A stretch of DNA of 64,000 nucleotides from Brienomyrus brachyistius (taxonomy: Eukaryota; Chordata; Actinopteri; Osteoglossiformes; Mormyridae): assembly GCF_023856365.1 (NCBI RefSeq), contig NC_064548.1:4887501-4951500 (forward strand), in the 5' to 3' direction. Positions 47,301 to 58,935 of this stretch are shown here, one piece after another. The position numbers and the translations under genes were made by a program. Numbering within the stretch: the stretch's first letter is position 1; every line of letters begins with the position of its first letter. The notes under the pieces were generated by a model. That model saw only the letters and a program-made list of their open reading frames with translations, had not been told where the DNA came from and made no database searches.

Positions 47301-49407
47301 GTTTGTCTCTGGTGTAAAAACTTCGGCTGTGTCTTCAGTTCACCTTAACTCCAAGAAGTTATTCGGCTAAGCAAGAAATCCTGCTTTGTGAAATACCCCC
47401 GATCTCAACCCTATTGAAAATTTGTGGGTTATGCTTAAAAGCCGGGTCCGTGTCAGGAACCCAGCTAGTTTAATTTAACTAGAAATTCTGCAAAGAAGAG
47501 TGGTCAAATATTCAGCCAGAATTATGCCAGAAGCTTGCTAATGGATACCAAAAGATTCTGGTTGATACCTGTTGTACCTGTGTGTGTAAACTTGTGACCA
47601 CAACTAAATTGTGTTTTAGTAAAGAAAGTGCCATCTCATGGTAACACCCTGCAAGTGAACAGATGGGCGGGTTTAGACGAGAATTTAGGCACACCCCCAG
47701 AAGGAGGGGGGTTACTCCCTTTGGCTGGCTTTTGGCAGGCAGCCGCCTTGGAGGGGAAAATTGGTTCCCATGGACCCTCTTACTTGTTGTACATGGCGGT
47801 TAAATAAAAATGTCCGATAATGAAGTTTTACTTTCTTTGTAAAAATACAGCGAAAAATACGTATGTCTGTATGTTGGGCTGGGCGATATTGTCTAAAGCT
47901 AAAATCTCCGATTTTTTTACTTGTATCTGTGTCTGGGTCTATGTCAGGGGACAGCATATAGGCTGCCAACTCATTTTTGACTTTTTCTGACTTGGACTGG
48001 GAGGTAGAAGGCACTTTCTTCTTGAAGAAGCTTGCCAATGTCTTTTTCTTCTTCAGCTCAGGCTGTGCTGCTTCTTCATCTTGCTCCTGCAAAGTAGGGT
48101 CAGGTTGTGATGTGGCTTCGTCAGCAAGGAGAAACTTCAGCTCCATAACAGCTCTTTCCTTAATTTGTTCCACCTTGTTATGTTCAGTGTAAGTCGTGCG
48201 GAATCTGGGCTCCATTAGTGAAGACATGTCCAAGGGTTCATCTGTGACAGTTCATCTTCTATTAAGGTACCCCAGTATGTTGTTTTTGTTTAGTTTTGTT
48301 AGTTCAGTATCTCCCTCATCTGGCTGTAAGAGACTGCTTCTGAACAGATGAAGCATCGGTTTGAGGTAAGAGACACTGACATAAGTCTCCCCAGACTGGG
48401 CCTCAGGGAATTCTTGGTGTGGTTTCACAGCTTTGTTTACTGATTATAAAATATCTATGTCTTGCCATGTCGGCATGAGGTGCTGAGTTTTCTTCTCAGA
48501 CCCCAAGATCCGGGCTATGGCTTTTTCCTGTTCCAGAACTCGCTCTACCATCCTTTGCCTTGAAGCCCACCTTGTTGGGCCCTCTGTGATAAGCTGGTGG
48601 GTGGGGAGGCCGAGCTCGGCTTGTACCACAGCCATATCTCTTCTTCTTGTCCAGCTGAATGTGAGGCACTGACAGCCTTTTTAGAAACACCAGTGGCTCG
48701 TCAATTCTTGGGTCCTTTACACCATTCTCTGTACAGCAAAAAGGCGAACTACAATTACACACTGTACAGCACAGACATTTGTTTACTTATAGGATGCCTA
48801 AATGCTTCCCCTCTTTACATTTCATTAATGCATATGAAACACTAGCATACAAACTCATGTATGGCTGCATGTTTCAGCTGGATCACAGGTCTGAGGTAGT
48901 TGAGTAACACAGCACATTCTCCAGCAGCTGTGCAATTTTTTGTTTTGCTATATAAACGTGGTAGGGCTACTTCGGTATGATACTTTCGGCTTGGGAGCTC
49001 ATATTTGGGGTCGATTGTTTTTAGCTTCTGGAAAACCCCGTTTTTCAATAGTGCAAATGGGCACCATATCTTTGGCGATATGAAATGTCACCGCATCTGT
49101 AATTTCTTTCCATCGGGGTCCCTTCTTATCACATGGTACGCAACGCGAATAAGACGCTGATATTTTTATCTGCTCTTTAGCCAAGTTTGCAAAAGGTACA
49201 GTATGAACAATTCTGGACATGCCACTTTTTGTTCAAATGTAAGTAAAAGCTGAGAAATATTTTTTTTCCACAATGATACCTCTTGTACATGTCTTATTAT
49301 CTTCTGGGAGACGCCTGTGTCATTTCCAATCAAGAAAAAACTTGCTGGTTGAATAAAAGTAACGTAAAGTCAAAATTTGGCAGGTGTATGAATAATTCTG
49401 GGCTTGA

Positions 49408-49456
<49 letters not shown>

Positions 49457-51345
49457 GTTAATGCACACATATAGACCTCACAAATATTAACGCTCCCCCC
49501 CCCTTTCTAAGATGGCATTGCTCACGTGAAAATGCAGCGCTCCCTTATTGCTATTACTACCTTATTACTACCTAATTCCATGCTACATATGAAATGCATA
49601 TGGCTGTCAGTCGCTGAGAATCTGAATTTATTCAGCAGGATCCTGAAATGCAGTATCTGACTGGTGGGGCTGACTAAGTCTATGTCCAGCTTTGTCGCGG
49701 AATCATCAAACACAATCATGTAAAGGCATAAACTAAGAGGTATAACTCAGAAAAAATAGTACAGAATTTTTAAAGGGCACTACTGAGACCGGTTCGGAAG
49801 CAAATGGGGGGCAAAGTTAACGGCGGAGTCACGTGACCATGTAAATAAATAATATCTCTGCACTGAAGCAGCACAAAGGACAGTTTTAACGGCACAAACC
49901 AGCACAAACGCAACACACGATTGCAATTGGTCTGCTGGAAATGGGGGGCCAACTTCAAACTGCTGACGTCAACATGTAAACAAACATTTATATGTCAGAA
50001 ACTAAAACAGCACAAAAAAAATTTTAACGGCACAAACGCGGCACATACAATTGAGACCAGTATCTGAAGCATATGGGGGACCAACTTCACGCAGGTCTAC
50101 CATTATATAAGGGGGGCACCCCGCCTCTCCAACGGCACCTCCCACCCCCCGTTGAAGGGCAAGTTAATTTTATTTAATTTTATTTTCTATATAGCTCCAG
50201 ATCACAACAGAAGTCATTTAAGGTTACCTTTCCTATAGAACAGGGCTATACATTGTGCCTTTATCAAAAGTAAACAGCCTTATGTTATTCATCTTATTTA
50301 CACAACAGCTTGTCATTTTTGTCTCTACACGGTCGTGCGTTTACAATTGTCCTCTGGTCTCTGTATCGCACATGGAGTTCTGCCCCGATGCACACACACA
50401 GACACGTGCACGCACACAGGTGAGCACACTCCCACCAGCGGACAGGGAGCACACGTTGGAAAATATGTCGCGTCAACCACCTGAAAAGCAGACAAAAATA
50501 TCTGCTCCCAGGGTGGAGGACAAACATCCGCAATAGGTTGCAAGGAAGACCATCTTGCAGCCTGCCTGCAGATCGGGAGTAAATGGGCCGGACGTTTCTG
50601 ACTTCCCATATCAAGAGGCTCTAGAAATGTCCTTCCAGAAGCCCAGAAAGATACACTGCAGTGACATTTTTGGATAATTGTCATAAAAAGAAATGTTCTG
50701 ATGTTTAGTTCAGTTGTTATATTGACTGCTGTCATTAAAAGAAACACATGAAGACCATGAATCCTGTCGGTGACTGTCTGCCCCCCCAAAACAAACAAAA
50801 AAAAAAGCTGCAAACCCAGGGGAAACACTGCAGTGATCAAGAAATCTGGACATGTGATCAAACTTCCTGCAGGGGAGTTGGATTTGTGTTCATGAGTCCT
50901 AATCTAACTTGTTTCAGTAAAAATATAGGTTTATGAAAGATTTTGTGAGTTTATGAAAGATTTTGCTTTGTTGTTTCAGGCACAAAGATCTTCGCTCCCC
51001 CAGAGTGGTTCCTGAGCAGAGAGTATCTGGCTGGCCCCGCCACAGTCTGGTCTGTGGGGGTTACACTATTTACTCTAGTGTGCGGCTACCTACCCTTCCA
51101 CAACCAGACGGCAATCATTTCAGGCCGCCTGAAATTCCCCCCATGGGTCTCTTCTGGTGAGCAGCTTATTTTTTGTCCCGTGACTTGATTCTCCTGACGG
51201 GGAGTGTTTTTTTCTGACTAACTATGTGCCAAATTATTCTCTGACAGGCTGCTGCAATCTAATTCGCGGGTGCCTGAGACGCAAGGCGGCGAACCGGCGG
51301 AGCTTGGAGCAGATTCAGCGCCATCTCTGGCTGCAGCAGAAGTGA
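41352..51345 (+). CDS. Pim-like serine/threonine protein kinase, six exons
   Basis: Exons 41352-41466, 41894-41988, 42136-42180, 42264-42642, 50980-51156 and 51248-51345 join with gt/ag sites to 909 bases, an open frame of 302 residues, close to Pim kinases (about 310). The N-terminus (1-38) is basic and Ser-rich. The kinase domain has the Gly loop GTGGYGAV (52-59), VAIK (K74), alpha-C Glu (PLEV, E95), hinge ERPDP (129-133, with the Pim-type proline that leaves ATP one hinge hydrogen bond short), HRDLKSEN (174-181), DFG (195-197), then APPEWF and VWSVGV in the C-lobe. All catalytic residues are present. Intron 4 is 8337 bp because it carries a hAT-type element; the other introns are 83-427 bp. 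The exon 1 assignment rests on frame and splice fit. No aataaa was seen soon after the stop. Fish have many such pim-like genes; no orthology is claimed. Confidence 0.88.
42716..44560 (+). repeat. Minisatellite of about 12 units of 151 bp (left arm of the hAT-type element)
   Basis: The landmark gcgtgaagttg recurs at about 42740, 42891, 43042, 43193, 43347, 43497 and onward to 44404, a mean spacing of 151 bp. Units contain ctttgtgctgttttagtttc, then catggtgacgtcatcag. The palindrome TGACGTCA is perfect at 42880, 43031, 43486, 43635, 43787 and 44242 and mutated in other units. The right arm holds about two units, so the expansion occurred on one side only. Confidence 0.92.
45565..45720. repeat. 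Dispersed repeat with a perfect 24-bp hairpin
   Basis: Starts near ctccaactccggtcctggag. Positions 45631-45654 and 45674-45697 are perfect reverse complements separated by 19 bp, so the RNA or single strand can fold into a strong hairpin. The arms contain tgatgagccacacctgt. Confidence 0.75.
46771..47141 (+). mobile_element. Complete tRNA-derived SINE with 13-bp target duplication
   Basis: The SINE runs from 46784 to 47128. Head: A box tggtggtgcagtgg, B box gggttcgagtctc, about 55 bp apart. Tail: aggataagcggtttgg, then (GGAT) repeats. Identical flanks aaattgtcgctcc lie at 46771-46783 and 47129-47141. The intact head and perfect duplication indicate a young copy. Confidence 0.92.
47395..47595 (+). 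pseudogene. Tc1/mariner transposase C-terminal remnant
   Basis: Translation around 47400 gives DLNPIENLW, the signature around the third catalytic residue of Tc1-type transposases, followed by a degraded tail with stops (SRVRVRNP, then RIMPEAC). Nothing of the N-terminal part is seen upstream. Confidence 0.72.
47860..49215 (-). pseudogene. hAT transposase pseudogene, ZBED1-like
   Basis: On the minus strand, in order: WKEITDAVTFHIAKDMVPICTIEK (49.1 kb), LKTIDPKYELPSR and VALPRLYSKTKN (49.0-48.9 kb), a gap where the first catalytic half should be, ELGLPTHQLITEGPTRWASRQ and LMPTWQDIDIL (48.6-48.45 kb), SYLKPMLHLF (48.35 kb), then MSSLMEPRFRTTY and an acidic KKKKTLASFFKKK segment (48.2-47.95 kb). 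The BED finger and the hATC end are missing, and stops and frameshifts occur. It lies between the inverted arms 42716-44807 and 49612-50123 and is probably their former transposase. Confidence 0.82.
49410..49455 (+). repeat. (TA)n(TG)n microsatellite
   Basis: A short tatata run followed by about 19 tg units. Confidence 0.95.
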
Positions 51346-51399
51346 CTGCTGACTATTATTGGGCCTTGTCAATTATTTTCTTACTGTTTTGATTAAGGT

Positions 51400-51910
51400 T
51401 GATTAGATAAGGTTATATAAGATAAGTTTTTTAAGTTGTTATATAAGTTAAGATTATATAAGATACGTTTATATAAGATAAGATTATATAAGTTAAGATA
51501 AGGTTATATAAGTTAAGGTTATGTAAGTTAAGGTTATATAAGATAAGTTTATATAAGATAAGTTTATATAAGTTAAGATAAGGTTATATAAGAAGATTAT
51601 ATAAGTTAAGGTTATATAAGATAAGTTTATATAAGATAAGTTTATATAAGATAAGTTTATATAAGTTAAGATAAGGTTATATAAGAAGATTATATAAGTT
51701 AAGGTTATATAAGATAAGTTTATATAAGATAAGTTTATATAAGATAAGTTTATATAAGATAAGTTTATATAAGTTAAGATAAGGTTATATAAGATAAGAT
51801 TATATACGATAAGATTATATAAGTTAAGATAAGTTTATATAAGACTAAGATAAGGTTATAAAAGATAAGTTTATATAAGATTAGTTAAGATATGATTGGA
51901 TAAGATAAGA
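51400..51910 (+). repeat. TATAAG-rich minisatellite
   Basis: About 500 bp of 15-16 bp units of the type atataagataagttt, starting 55 bp after the Pim-like stop codon. Similar sequence (attatataacataagat) resumes at about 55214 after the LINE, so the LINE was inserted into this array. Confidence 0.9.
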
Positions 51911-54900
51911 TGTCTTTGAGCCGACCCTTTATCGTGTTTGAGGGGTTTGCGTGTTCCTATGATCCCAGGAGCTATGTTGTCCGGGGCTTTATGCCCCTGG
52001 TAGGGTCACCCAAGGCAAACAGGTCCAGGGTGAGGAACCAGACAAATTAGGCTCACTAGACACCTTATGGTAAGAAAATCATTGGATCCACGATTTCCCT
52101 TGCCCGGACGCGGGTCACCGAGGCCCCCCCTGAGCCAGGTCTGAGGGTGGGGCTCGATGGCGAGCGCCTGGTGGCCAGGCCTGCACCCATGGAGCCTGGT
52201 CAGGCACAGCCTGAACAAAGCACATCAATGGGCTCATCACCTGTAGGAGGGGTCATAGGGGTCAGGTGCAGTGCGAGTTGAGCAGTGGCCAAAGGCGGGG
52301 ACCTTGGCGGTCCGATCCTCGGCTGCAGAAGCTAGCTCTAGGGACATGGAATGTCACCTCTCTGACGGGGAAGGAGCCTGAGCTGGTGCATGAGGTTATG
52401 AGGTTCTGACTAGATATGGGTCGGCTTGGGCTCTGGAACCAGTCTGCCTGAGGGGGCTTGGACCCTCCTCCACTCTGGAGTTGCTCGCGGGGAGAGGCGC
52501 CGAGCAGGGGTGGGCATACTTATTGCCCCCTGGCTGGGCGCCTGTACATTGGGGTTTACCGCAGTGGACGAGAGGGTAACCTCCCTTCGCTTTCAGGTGG
52601 GGGGATGGGTCCTGACTGTTGTTTGCACTTATGCGCTCTGAAGTGGCAGTTCAGAATACCCACACCCATTTTGGAGTCCTTGGAAGGGGTGTTGGAGAGC
52701 ACTCCTCCTGGGGACACTCTTGTTCTGCTGGGGGACTTCAATGCTCACTTGGGCAATGACAGTGAGACCTGGAGGGGTGTGATTGGGAAGAACGCCCCCC
52801 CCCCGATTTGAACCTGAGTGGTGTCTTGTTATTGGACTTCTGTGTTCATCACGGATTGTCCATAATGAACACCAAGTTCAAGCATAAGGGCGTCCATATG
52901 TGCACTTAGCACCAGGACACCCTAAGCCGCAGTTCGATACTTGACTTTGTAGTCGTGTAGGCATGTCTTGGACACTCGGGTGAAGAAAGGGGCAAAGCTG
53001 TCAACTGATCACTACCTAGTGGTGGGTTGGCTCCGCTAGTGGGGGAGGAAGCCGGCCAGTCCTGGCAGGCCCAAGCATATAGTGAGGGTCTGCTGGGAAC
53101 GTCTGACGGAATCCCCTGTCAGGAGGAGTTTCAACTCCTACCTCCGGCAGGACTTCTCCCATGTCCTGGGGCAGGCGGGGGACATTAAGTCCGAATGGGC
53201 CATGTTCCACGCCTCAATTGTTTAGGCAGGTGACTGGAGCTGTAGCCATAAGGTGGTCGGTGCCTGTCGTGACAACAATCCCCGACCTGTTGGTGGACAC
53301 CGGTGGTGAGGGATGTCGTCAAGCTGAAGAAGGAGTCCTATCGGGCCTTTTTGGCCTGTGGGACTCCAGAGGCAGCTGACGGGTACCGGCAGGCCAAGAG
53401 GAATGCAGCTTTGGTGGTCGCCAAGGCAAAAACTTGGGTGTGGGAGGAGTTTGGCGAGGCCATGGAAAACGACTTCCGGATGGCTTTAAGGAGATCCTGG
53501 TCCACCATCCGACGTCTCAGGAAGGGAAAGCGGTGCAACATCAACACTGTTTATGGTGGTGATGGGGCACTGCTGACCTCAACTCGGGACATTTTGGGTC
53601 GGTGGAGGGAATACTTCAAAGACCTCCTCAATCCCACTGACACGCCTTCCAATGAGGAGGCAGAGTCTGGGGACTTGGGAGTGGACTCTCCTATCTCTGG
53701 GGCGGAGGTCACTGAGGTGGTTAAAAAGCTCCTCAGTGGCCGGGCCCTGGGGGTGCATGAGATCCGCCTGGAGTTCCTTAAGGCTCTGGATGTTGTGGGG
53801 CTGTCTTTGTTGACACGCATCTGCAGCATTGCGTGGACATCGGGGGCGGTGCCTCTGGATTGGCAGACCGGGATGGTGGTCCCCCTCTTCAAGAAAGGGG
53901 ACCGGAGGGTGTGTTCCAACTATATGGGGATCACACTACTTAGCCTCCCTGGTAAGGTCTATTTGGGGGTTCTGGAGAGGAAGGTCTGTCGGATTGTCAA
54001 ACCTCAGATTCAGGAGGAGCAGTGTGGTTTTCGCCCTGGCCGTGGGACAGTGGACCAGCTATATACTCTCAGCAGGGTCTTTGAGCGTTCATACGATTTT
54101 GCCCAACCAGTCTAAATGTGTTTTGTGGACTTGGAGAAGGCATTCGACTGTCTCTCTCGGGGAGTCCTGTTGGGAGTGCTCCGGAAGTATGGGGTGCCGG
54201 GCTTCCTTATAACAGCTGTTCGGTCCCTGTATGACTGGTGTTATAGCTTGGTCCGCATGGTCGGCAATAAGTTGGACTCGTTTCCGGTGAGAGTTGGACT
54301 CCGTCAGGGTTGTCCTTTGTCACCGATTCCGTTTGTAGCTTTTATGGATGGAATTTCTAGGCGCAGCCAGGGCGTTGAAGGTGTCAGGTTTGGTGACCTC
54401 AGGATTAGGTCTCTGCTTTTCGCAGATGATGTGGTTCTGTTGGCTTCATTGGACCGTGACCTTCGGCTCTCACTGGGACAGTTCGCAGCTGAGTGTGAAG
54501 CGGCTGGGATGAGAATCAGCACCTCCAAGTCTGAGACCATGGTCCTCAGCTGGAAAAGGGTGGAATGCTCTCTCCTGGTCGGGGAGGGGGTCCTTCCCCA
54601 AGTGGAGGAGTTTAAGTATTTCGGGGTTTTGTTCACGAGTGAGGGATGGATGGAACGAGAGATCGACAGGCGGATCGGTACGGCGTCAGTAGTGATGCGG
54701 GCACTGCATCGGCCTGTCGTGATGAAGAAAGAGCTGAGCCAAAAGGCAAAGCTTTCGCTTTACCAGTCAATCTACGTTCCTACCCTCACCTATGGTCTTG
54801 AGCTATGGGTAGCGACCGAAAGAACTAGATCGCGAGTACAAGCGGCCAAAATGAGTTGCAGGGTGGCTGGGCTCTCCCTTAGAGATAGGGTGAAGAGCTC

Positions 54901-55213
54901 CGTCATTCGGGAGAGACTCAGAGTAGAACCGCTGCTCCTCCACATTGAGAGGAGCCAGATGAGGTGGCTCAGGCATCTGCTTAGGATGCCTCCCTGGTTA
55001 TGTGTTCCGGGCATGTCCTACTGGGAGGAGGCCCAGGGGAAGACCCAGGATACGCTGGAGGGACTATGTCTCTCGGCTAGCCTGGGAACACCTCTGGATT
55101 CCCCCAGAGGAGCTGGCTGAAGTGGCCGGGGAGAGGGAAGTCTGGGTTTCCCTGCTGAGACTGCTGCCCCCGTGACCTGACCTCGGATAAGCGGGAGATG
55201 ATGGATGGATGGA
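51911..55213 (+). pseudogene. Non-LTR retrotransposon, RTE-like, decayed
   Basis: Endonuclease parts: GTWNVTSL near 52340 and LLGDFNAHLGNDSETW near 52720-52780. The reverse transcriptase runs from about 53303 to 55120 in two frames that meet at a stop near 54113. It contains WQTGMVVPLFKKGDRR, EEQCGFRPGRGT, FVDLEKAFDCLSR, GLRQGCPLSP and the catalytic box FADDVV. The C-terminal WLRHLLRMPP block is followed by a frameshift. Several stops in the endonuclease part show it is dead. The 3' end is ggataagcgg, then atggatggatgg, matching the tail of the window's SINEs. It may be nearly full length (3.3 kb). RTE/Expander-type assignment is tentative. Confidence 0.85.
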
Positions 55214-55420
55214 AGATTATATAACATAAGATCAGATTAGATAAGATAGAGGAGAGGGGGGAGAAAAGGTAGTATCCAGGGTGTGAGGAGTCTTTGATGA
55301 TGTTGCTGGCTCTCCGGTGGAGTCTGCCAGTCTAGATGTCCTTGAGAACTTGTGCTCTCTTATTGAGGTGTGGACTGAGGAAGCCGCGCCGGGGCCCTAC
55401 TGTATAAGGCTGTTTTGACA
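55214..55420. repeat. Remainder of minisatellite and unclassified repeat
   Basis: A short stretch of minisatellite-like sequence (to about 55250) is followed by a GA-rich tract and a piece (gatgttgctggctctccggtgga) that resembles a dispersed repeat but was not identified. Confidence 0.35.
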
Positions 55421-55424
55421 CTAC

Positions 55425-55990
55425 AGATTGGGGAATATTTGCAGAGGGAACAGACCTAGAGGTCACACATCTGTTGTGCTCTCTTACTCCCTTACACATC
55501 GCACAGCAGATGTATGACTGGCTTCCTATGTAGCAGCGCATTTCGTTTAAGGTTTTGCTCTTCATCTGCAAATCTCTTCACTGTCTTGCCCCATCCATCC
55601 ATCCATCCATTTTCCAAACCGCTTACCCTACCCCATCATATCTAACTGATCTACTATATAGACATTCCCCCAAACATTGCCTTCATTCTGCTGACAGTAA
55701 TCTCCTGTAATCTCCCAAAATCACTAATTACTGACAGCATGACAGGACCTTTTCTGTTACTGCCCCCTCTCTATGGAACTCCCTTCCTAGTGACATTAGG
55801 AACTCCTCATCTCTCTTATCTTTTAAAGACTCTCTTAAGAGCCTCTTTTCAAAATTGCCTGTAATTGTTGATAGAACTTGCCTAATGTGTGTGTGTGTTT
55901 GTTTTTCCCTGATTTGCCTTTGTAAAGTGACTTTGAGTATCTAGTATAAAAGCACTATATAAAATAAATGTATTATTATTATTATTTCTT
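55425..55990 (+). pseudogene. L2-like LINE, 3' end
   Basis: Translation gives CR1/L2-type C-terminal motifs: YDWLP and SFKVLLF, then SYLTDLLYRHSP, then APSLWNSLPSDIRNSSS and FKDSLKSLF. The 3' end reads gtgactttgagtatctag, then aagcactatataaaataaa, and ends in (att)n. It is split at 55589-55637 by a 35-bp SINE tail flanked by ccccatc direct repeats. Confidence 0.8.
55589..55637 (-). mobile_element. Extremely 5'-truncated SINE tail inside the L2-like LINE
   Basis: Only (ATCC) repeats and ttttccaaaccgcttaccc of the SINE tail remain (about 55596-55630), flanked by ccccatc at 55589 and 55631. Confidence 0.65.
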
Positions 55991-56755
55991 TTTATTATCT
56001 GTTATTAAAATACAGATTTATTTATGCAGATGCTCTGTATATGTGTTTTTCATTTGTTCTGGTTTCTCAGTAACAGTGGTTAGTTCTGGTTCTCCCAATA
56101 TCCAAGTCATATCAGAATGATTTGATCTTAATTAAGACGAGGGCTGGGCCAGAGGGAATCCAAAAATCTTGGGGTGTCAAGTGTTGGATACCTTACCTTG
56201 GACTGAGCATGATTGAGACTCAGAGTCTGTTACATATTATAAGTAGCACTTTTGCTGAGTACTACATTCTGCAAGAGCTACAATGATTTGCACATCAATG
56301 GCTTTGCATCTGCCTTAGACCCAAGGTCACTCATGCTTGGCTTGTATGTCTTAAGGGTTGTGTAAGCTAAAGCTAATTTTACTATGCATGAGAAATGAGT
56401 GTTAATTCTGGACTTGTCTGGAAGGAAATTATATTTCATGGTAAACTTATAATAATCAGTTAAATAAGAGTGAAACCAAGAAAGAGCTGTTACATTAATG
56501 TCAACCACAGATGCTAGGTGGTCCAAGGGAATATTATCGTCCACAGTATCAAAAGCTGAGGTTAGATCTAGTAATACCAACAAAGATATCCAGCCACGGT
56601 CAGAAGCCATAAGCAAATCATTCAATACTTTGATTGAAGCTGTCTTCCCTGTGGTTTGATCTAAAGCCAGACTGATATAATTCATTAGCATTAGTTTTCC
56701 ATAGAAAAGAAGACAGTTGATGAACAACGTTTTCTAGGATCTTTGAAATGAAAGT

Positions 56756-57742
56756 GTATTAAAATGGATGTGAGAGGGATGTAGGCCTCTCGAAGGAACA
56801 AACAGGCACGCTTAGGTTCACTCAAAAACGCTTTAATAAGTAATACAAAATAACCTCACACTGACATCAATACCAAACTATCATATTGAAAGCAATGCAA
56901 AATAACCTCGTACTACAAGGGATATAGAATAGTATATATTATACGAAGAAGTATATATAGAAAAGAAACAATAAAATATAGTAAATGTGAATTATTATAA
57001 CGAGCGGTGATAGTTAATCCCCATGATCAATTAAACGCATAAGCTGCTGCAAAACTATTCACACTCGGATGTGCCATCATCACCTACCTTCACTCTTAGA
57101 CTGGGGAGCCCCTTTCAGTCCTGGCAGGAAACCAAGATGTAAGTCCCGAGAAAGTGCCGGGCGATGCGCGCTCTATCCCACGGCTCAGCTTCGGTCAACA
57201 CTGAGTTTTCCTCTTCCTTTATACTAAATTTAGCGTTGCGTGAGGGCAGGGGATGAGCTGGCCAGGCTCACCCCTTCCCCTCAGGCAATATGTTCTCCAA
57301 TTCCCCCTTTTGACCGAGTGATGCTGCTTGCGGTAACATTGTACAATAGGCATCCTTGTGCCAGGTGTCTTTGCGCAATGCCTCCCTGTTCCCCCTAAAG
57401 GGAATATAAGGTGCTGTATAACGACCCTCCCCTGTCTCCCAAAACCAAGATAAGCATACTGCATGCCGATCTAATGGCTTAGATAAGCAACCTGGTTTCT
57501 TTTTATGAGACTCAAGGTATATATGACAAAATAGGTGTTACAGGTGATTGGTAAAAAACAACGTTTGTGCAGTTCAATAATATTCTGGGTGAATCATGGA
57601 TGATTTATCTGAATTTCAGGATGATCTGTCCACACAATCACAGAATTAATCCACAATTATGACTTCCCAGAATATTACAGTAGAAGGGTTAATTCCATGC
57701 CACGTGGGCGACGTAATCGTCCGCAAATTCATCCTAATACAT
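56756..57742. mobile_element. About 1-kb insertion in the L2-like LINE, unclassified
   Basis: LINE similarity stops near 56755 and resumes near 57743. The two edges read gtattaaaatggat and (reverse-complemented) gtattaggatgaat, which could be short inverted termini. No coding domain is seen inside. Family unknown. Confidence 0.45.
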
Positions 57743-58608
57743 TAAGGAAGATTTGCAATCCTGGCGTGGGTCTATAGTTTCCTAAATCACTAGGTTCAAG
57801 ACTTGGTTTCTTTAGAACAGGTCTAATAACTGCTATTTTAAAAGGTTTCGGAATATATCCAAGCCTAAGAGATGAGTTTAACAAGTTTAACAGGATCGTG
57901 CTCAAAACCAAGCTCAAAAGTTCTGATTGTTTTTAGGACAGAAAGATTTAAAAGTGTCAATATCAGTAGGAACAGGACTAGTAGAAGGCTGGTAGCTGTA
58001 TGTGGCCACAGAAGTGATGGTCTTTCTAATCTTAGTTATTTTACCATTAAAAAATGTAATAAAGACATCACTCCTAAGAGCCCGTGGGACTTGCGAGTTT
58101 AGGGTTGAAGAATTCTGTGTTAACCTAGACACAGATTCAGACTGGAAGTTAGAATTGTTTTTGTTCTCTTCTATTTATCTGGAAAGATACACAGACCTAG
58201 CAGTCACTAGTGCTTATCTGTACTTGGAGAGACTCTCTTTCCAGACTGATCAGAAAACTACTAGTTTAGTTGAGCACGAAGTGAAGTTCAGAATACCAGG
58301 GTGCAGCTTTCTTATCTCTATCTCTTTGTTTAAAGTGGAGTTACAAGACCTAGAGTGCTGCGAAAGGATTTTACCATGTTCACAGATACCTGTTCAAGTT
58401 CATTTTCACATGAGGCTTCAGATGTAAGGTTGAAGGACTATGGAAGTTGGTCAAGAACATTGTTGTTGATAATGGGGTGATGGGACGTCTGATATTGTAC
58501 TTTGCAGCTGGGGCCGAAGGGAGGCTGTACTATATTAATGATCTGAAAGTAGAGGATTCTGAGGGATAATAGATGTGTGTTCCACCCAAATACCATGGCT
58601 AATAATCA

Positions 58609-58930
58609 AATCCAGGCAGGGACGGATTACGGACCGGGCCAGGGGGGCCGCTGCCCAGGGGCCCTTGGGGTGCAGGGGGCCCGTGGGGCCCCTAGCCCAA
58701 AACAATTTGCAACACTTATCAACAATGTATTTTCGTTTGTCTATTTTAGAGGGCCTACATTCTTTGATCCTCTGTCTACAAGGGCCCCTGACCCTATAGG
58801 GAGGGCGTTTGGCTGCCAAGGGCCCTTGAATTGTGGTGGTTGTGGTGGTGGTGCTGGTGGTGGTGGGGGGGCCCTCGCGAACGTTTTGCCCAGGGGCCCA
58901 CACAACCCATAATCCGTCCCTGAATCCAGG
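58609..58930. mobile_element. Non-autonomous hAT element (MITE), 306 bp
   Basis: The element 58617-58922 starts cagggacggattacgg; its other end, reverse-complemented, starts cagggacggattatgg (15 of 16). A perfect 8-bp duplication aatccagg flanks it (58609-58616 and 58923-58930). The interior is GC-rich with many gggcccc words and ggt repeats and has no real gene. It interrupts the endonuclease of the L2-like LINE. Confidence 0.92.
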
Positions 58931-58935
58931 GTATG

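Larger units (their letters stand above)
42716..50123. mobile_element. hAT-type element inside intron 4 of the Pim-like gene
   Basis: The left arm starts cagtgtttcccctaccatta (42716), a hAT-like terminus, and continues acctgcgtgaagttg. The reverse complement of the right arm ends (about 50123 inward) gives cccccctt, then aatggtagacctgcgtgaagttgg. The arms match as inverted repeats: 42716-44807 and 49612-50123, the inner parts sharing gagttatacctctta, then ttagtcagccccaccag. The terminal bases of the right arm are decayed and no clear target duplication was found. The interior contains a ZBED1-like transposase remnant on the minus strand. Confidence 0.7.

Noticed and set aside
50294..50861. 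178- and 106-codon minus-strand frames
   Set aside because: Located in the kinase intron, low-complexity composition, no recognised domain.
53303..55120. 270- and 334-codon frames as host genes
   Set aside because: They carry reverse transcriptase motifs (FADDVV, GLRQGCPLSP) and belong to the RTE-like LINE.
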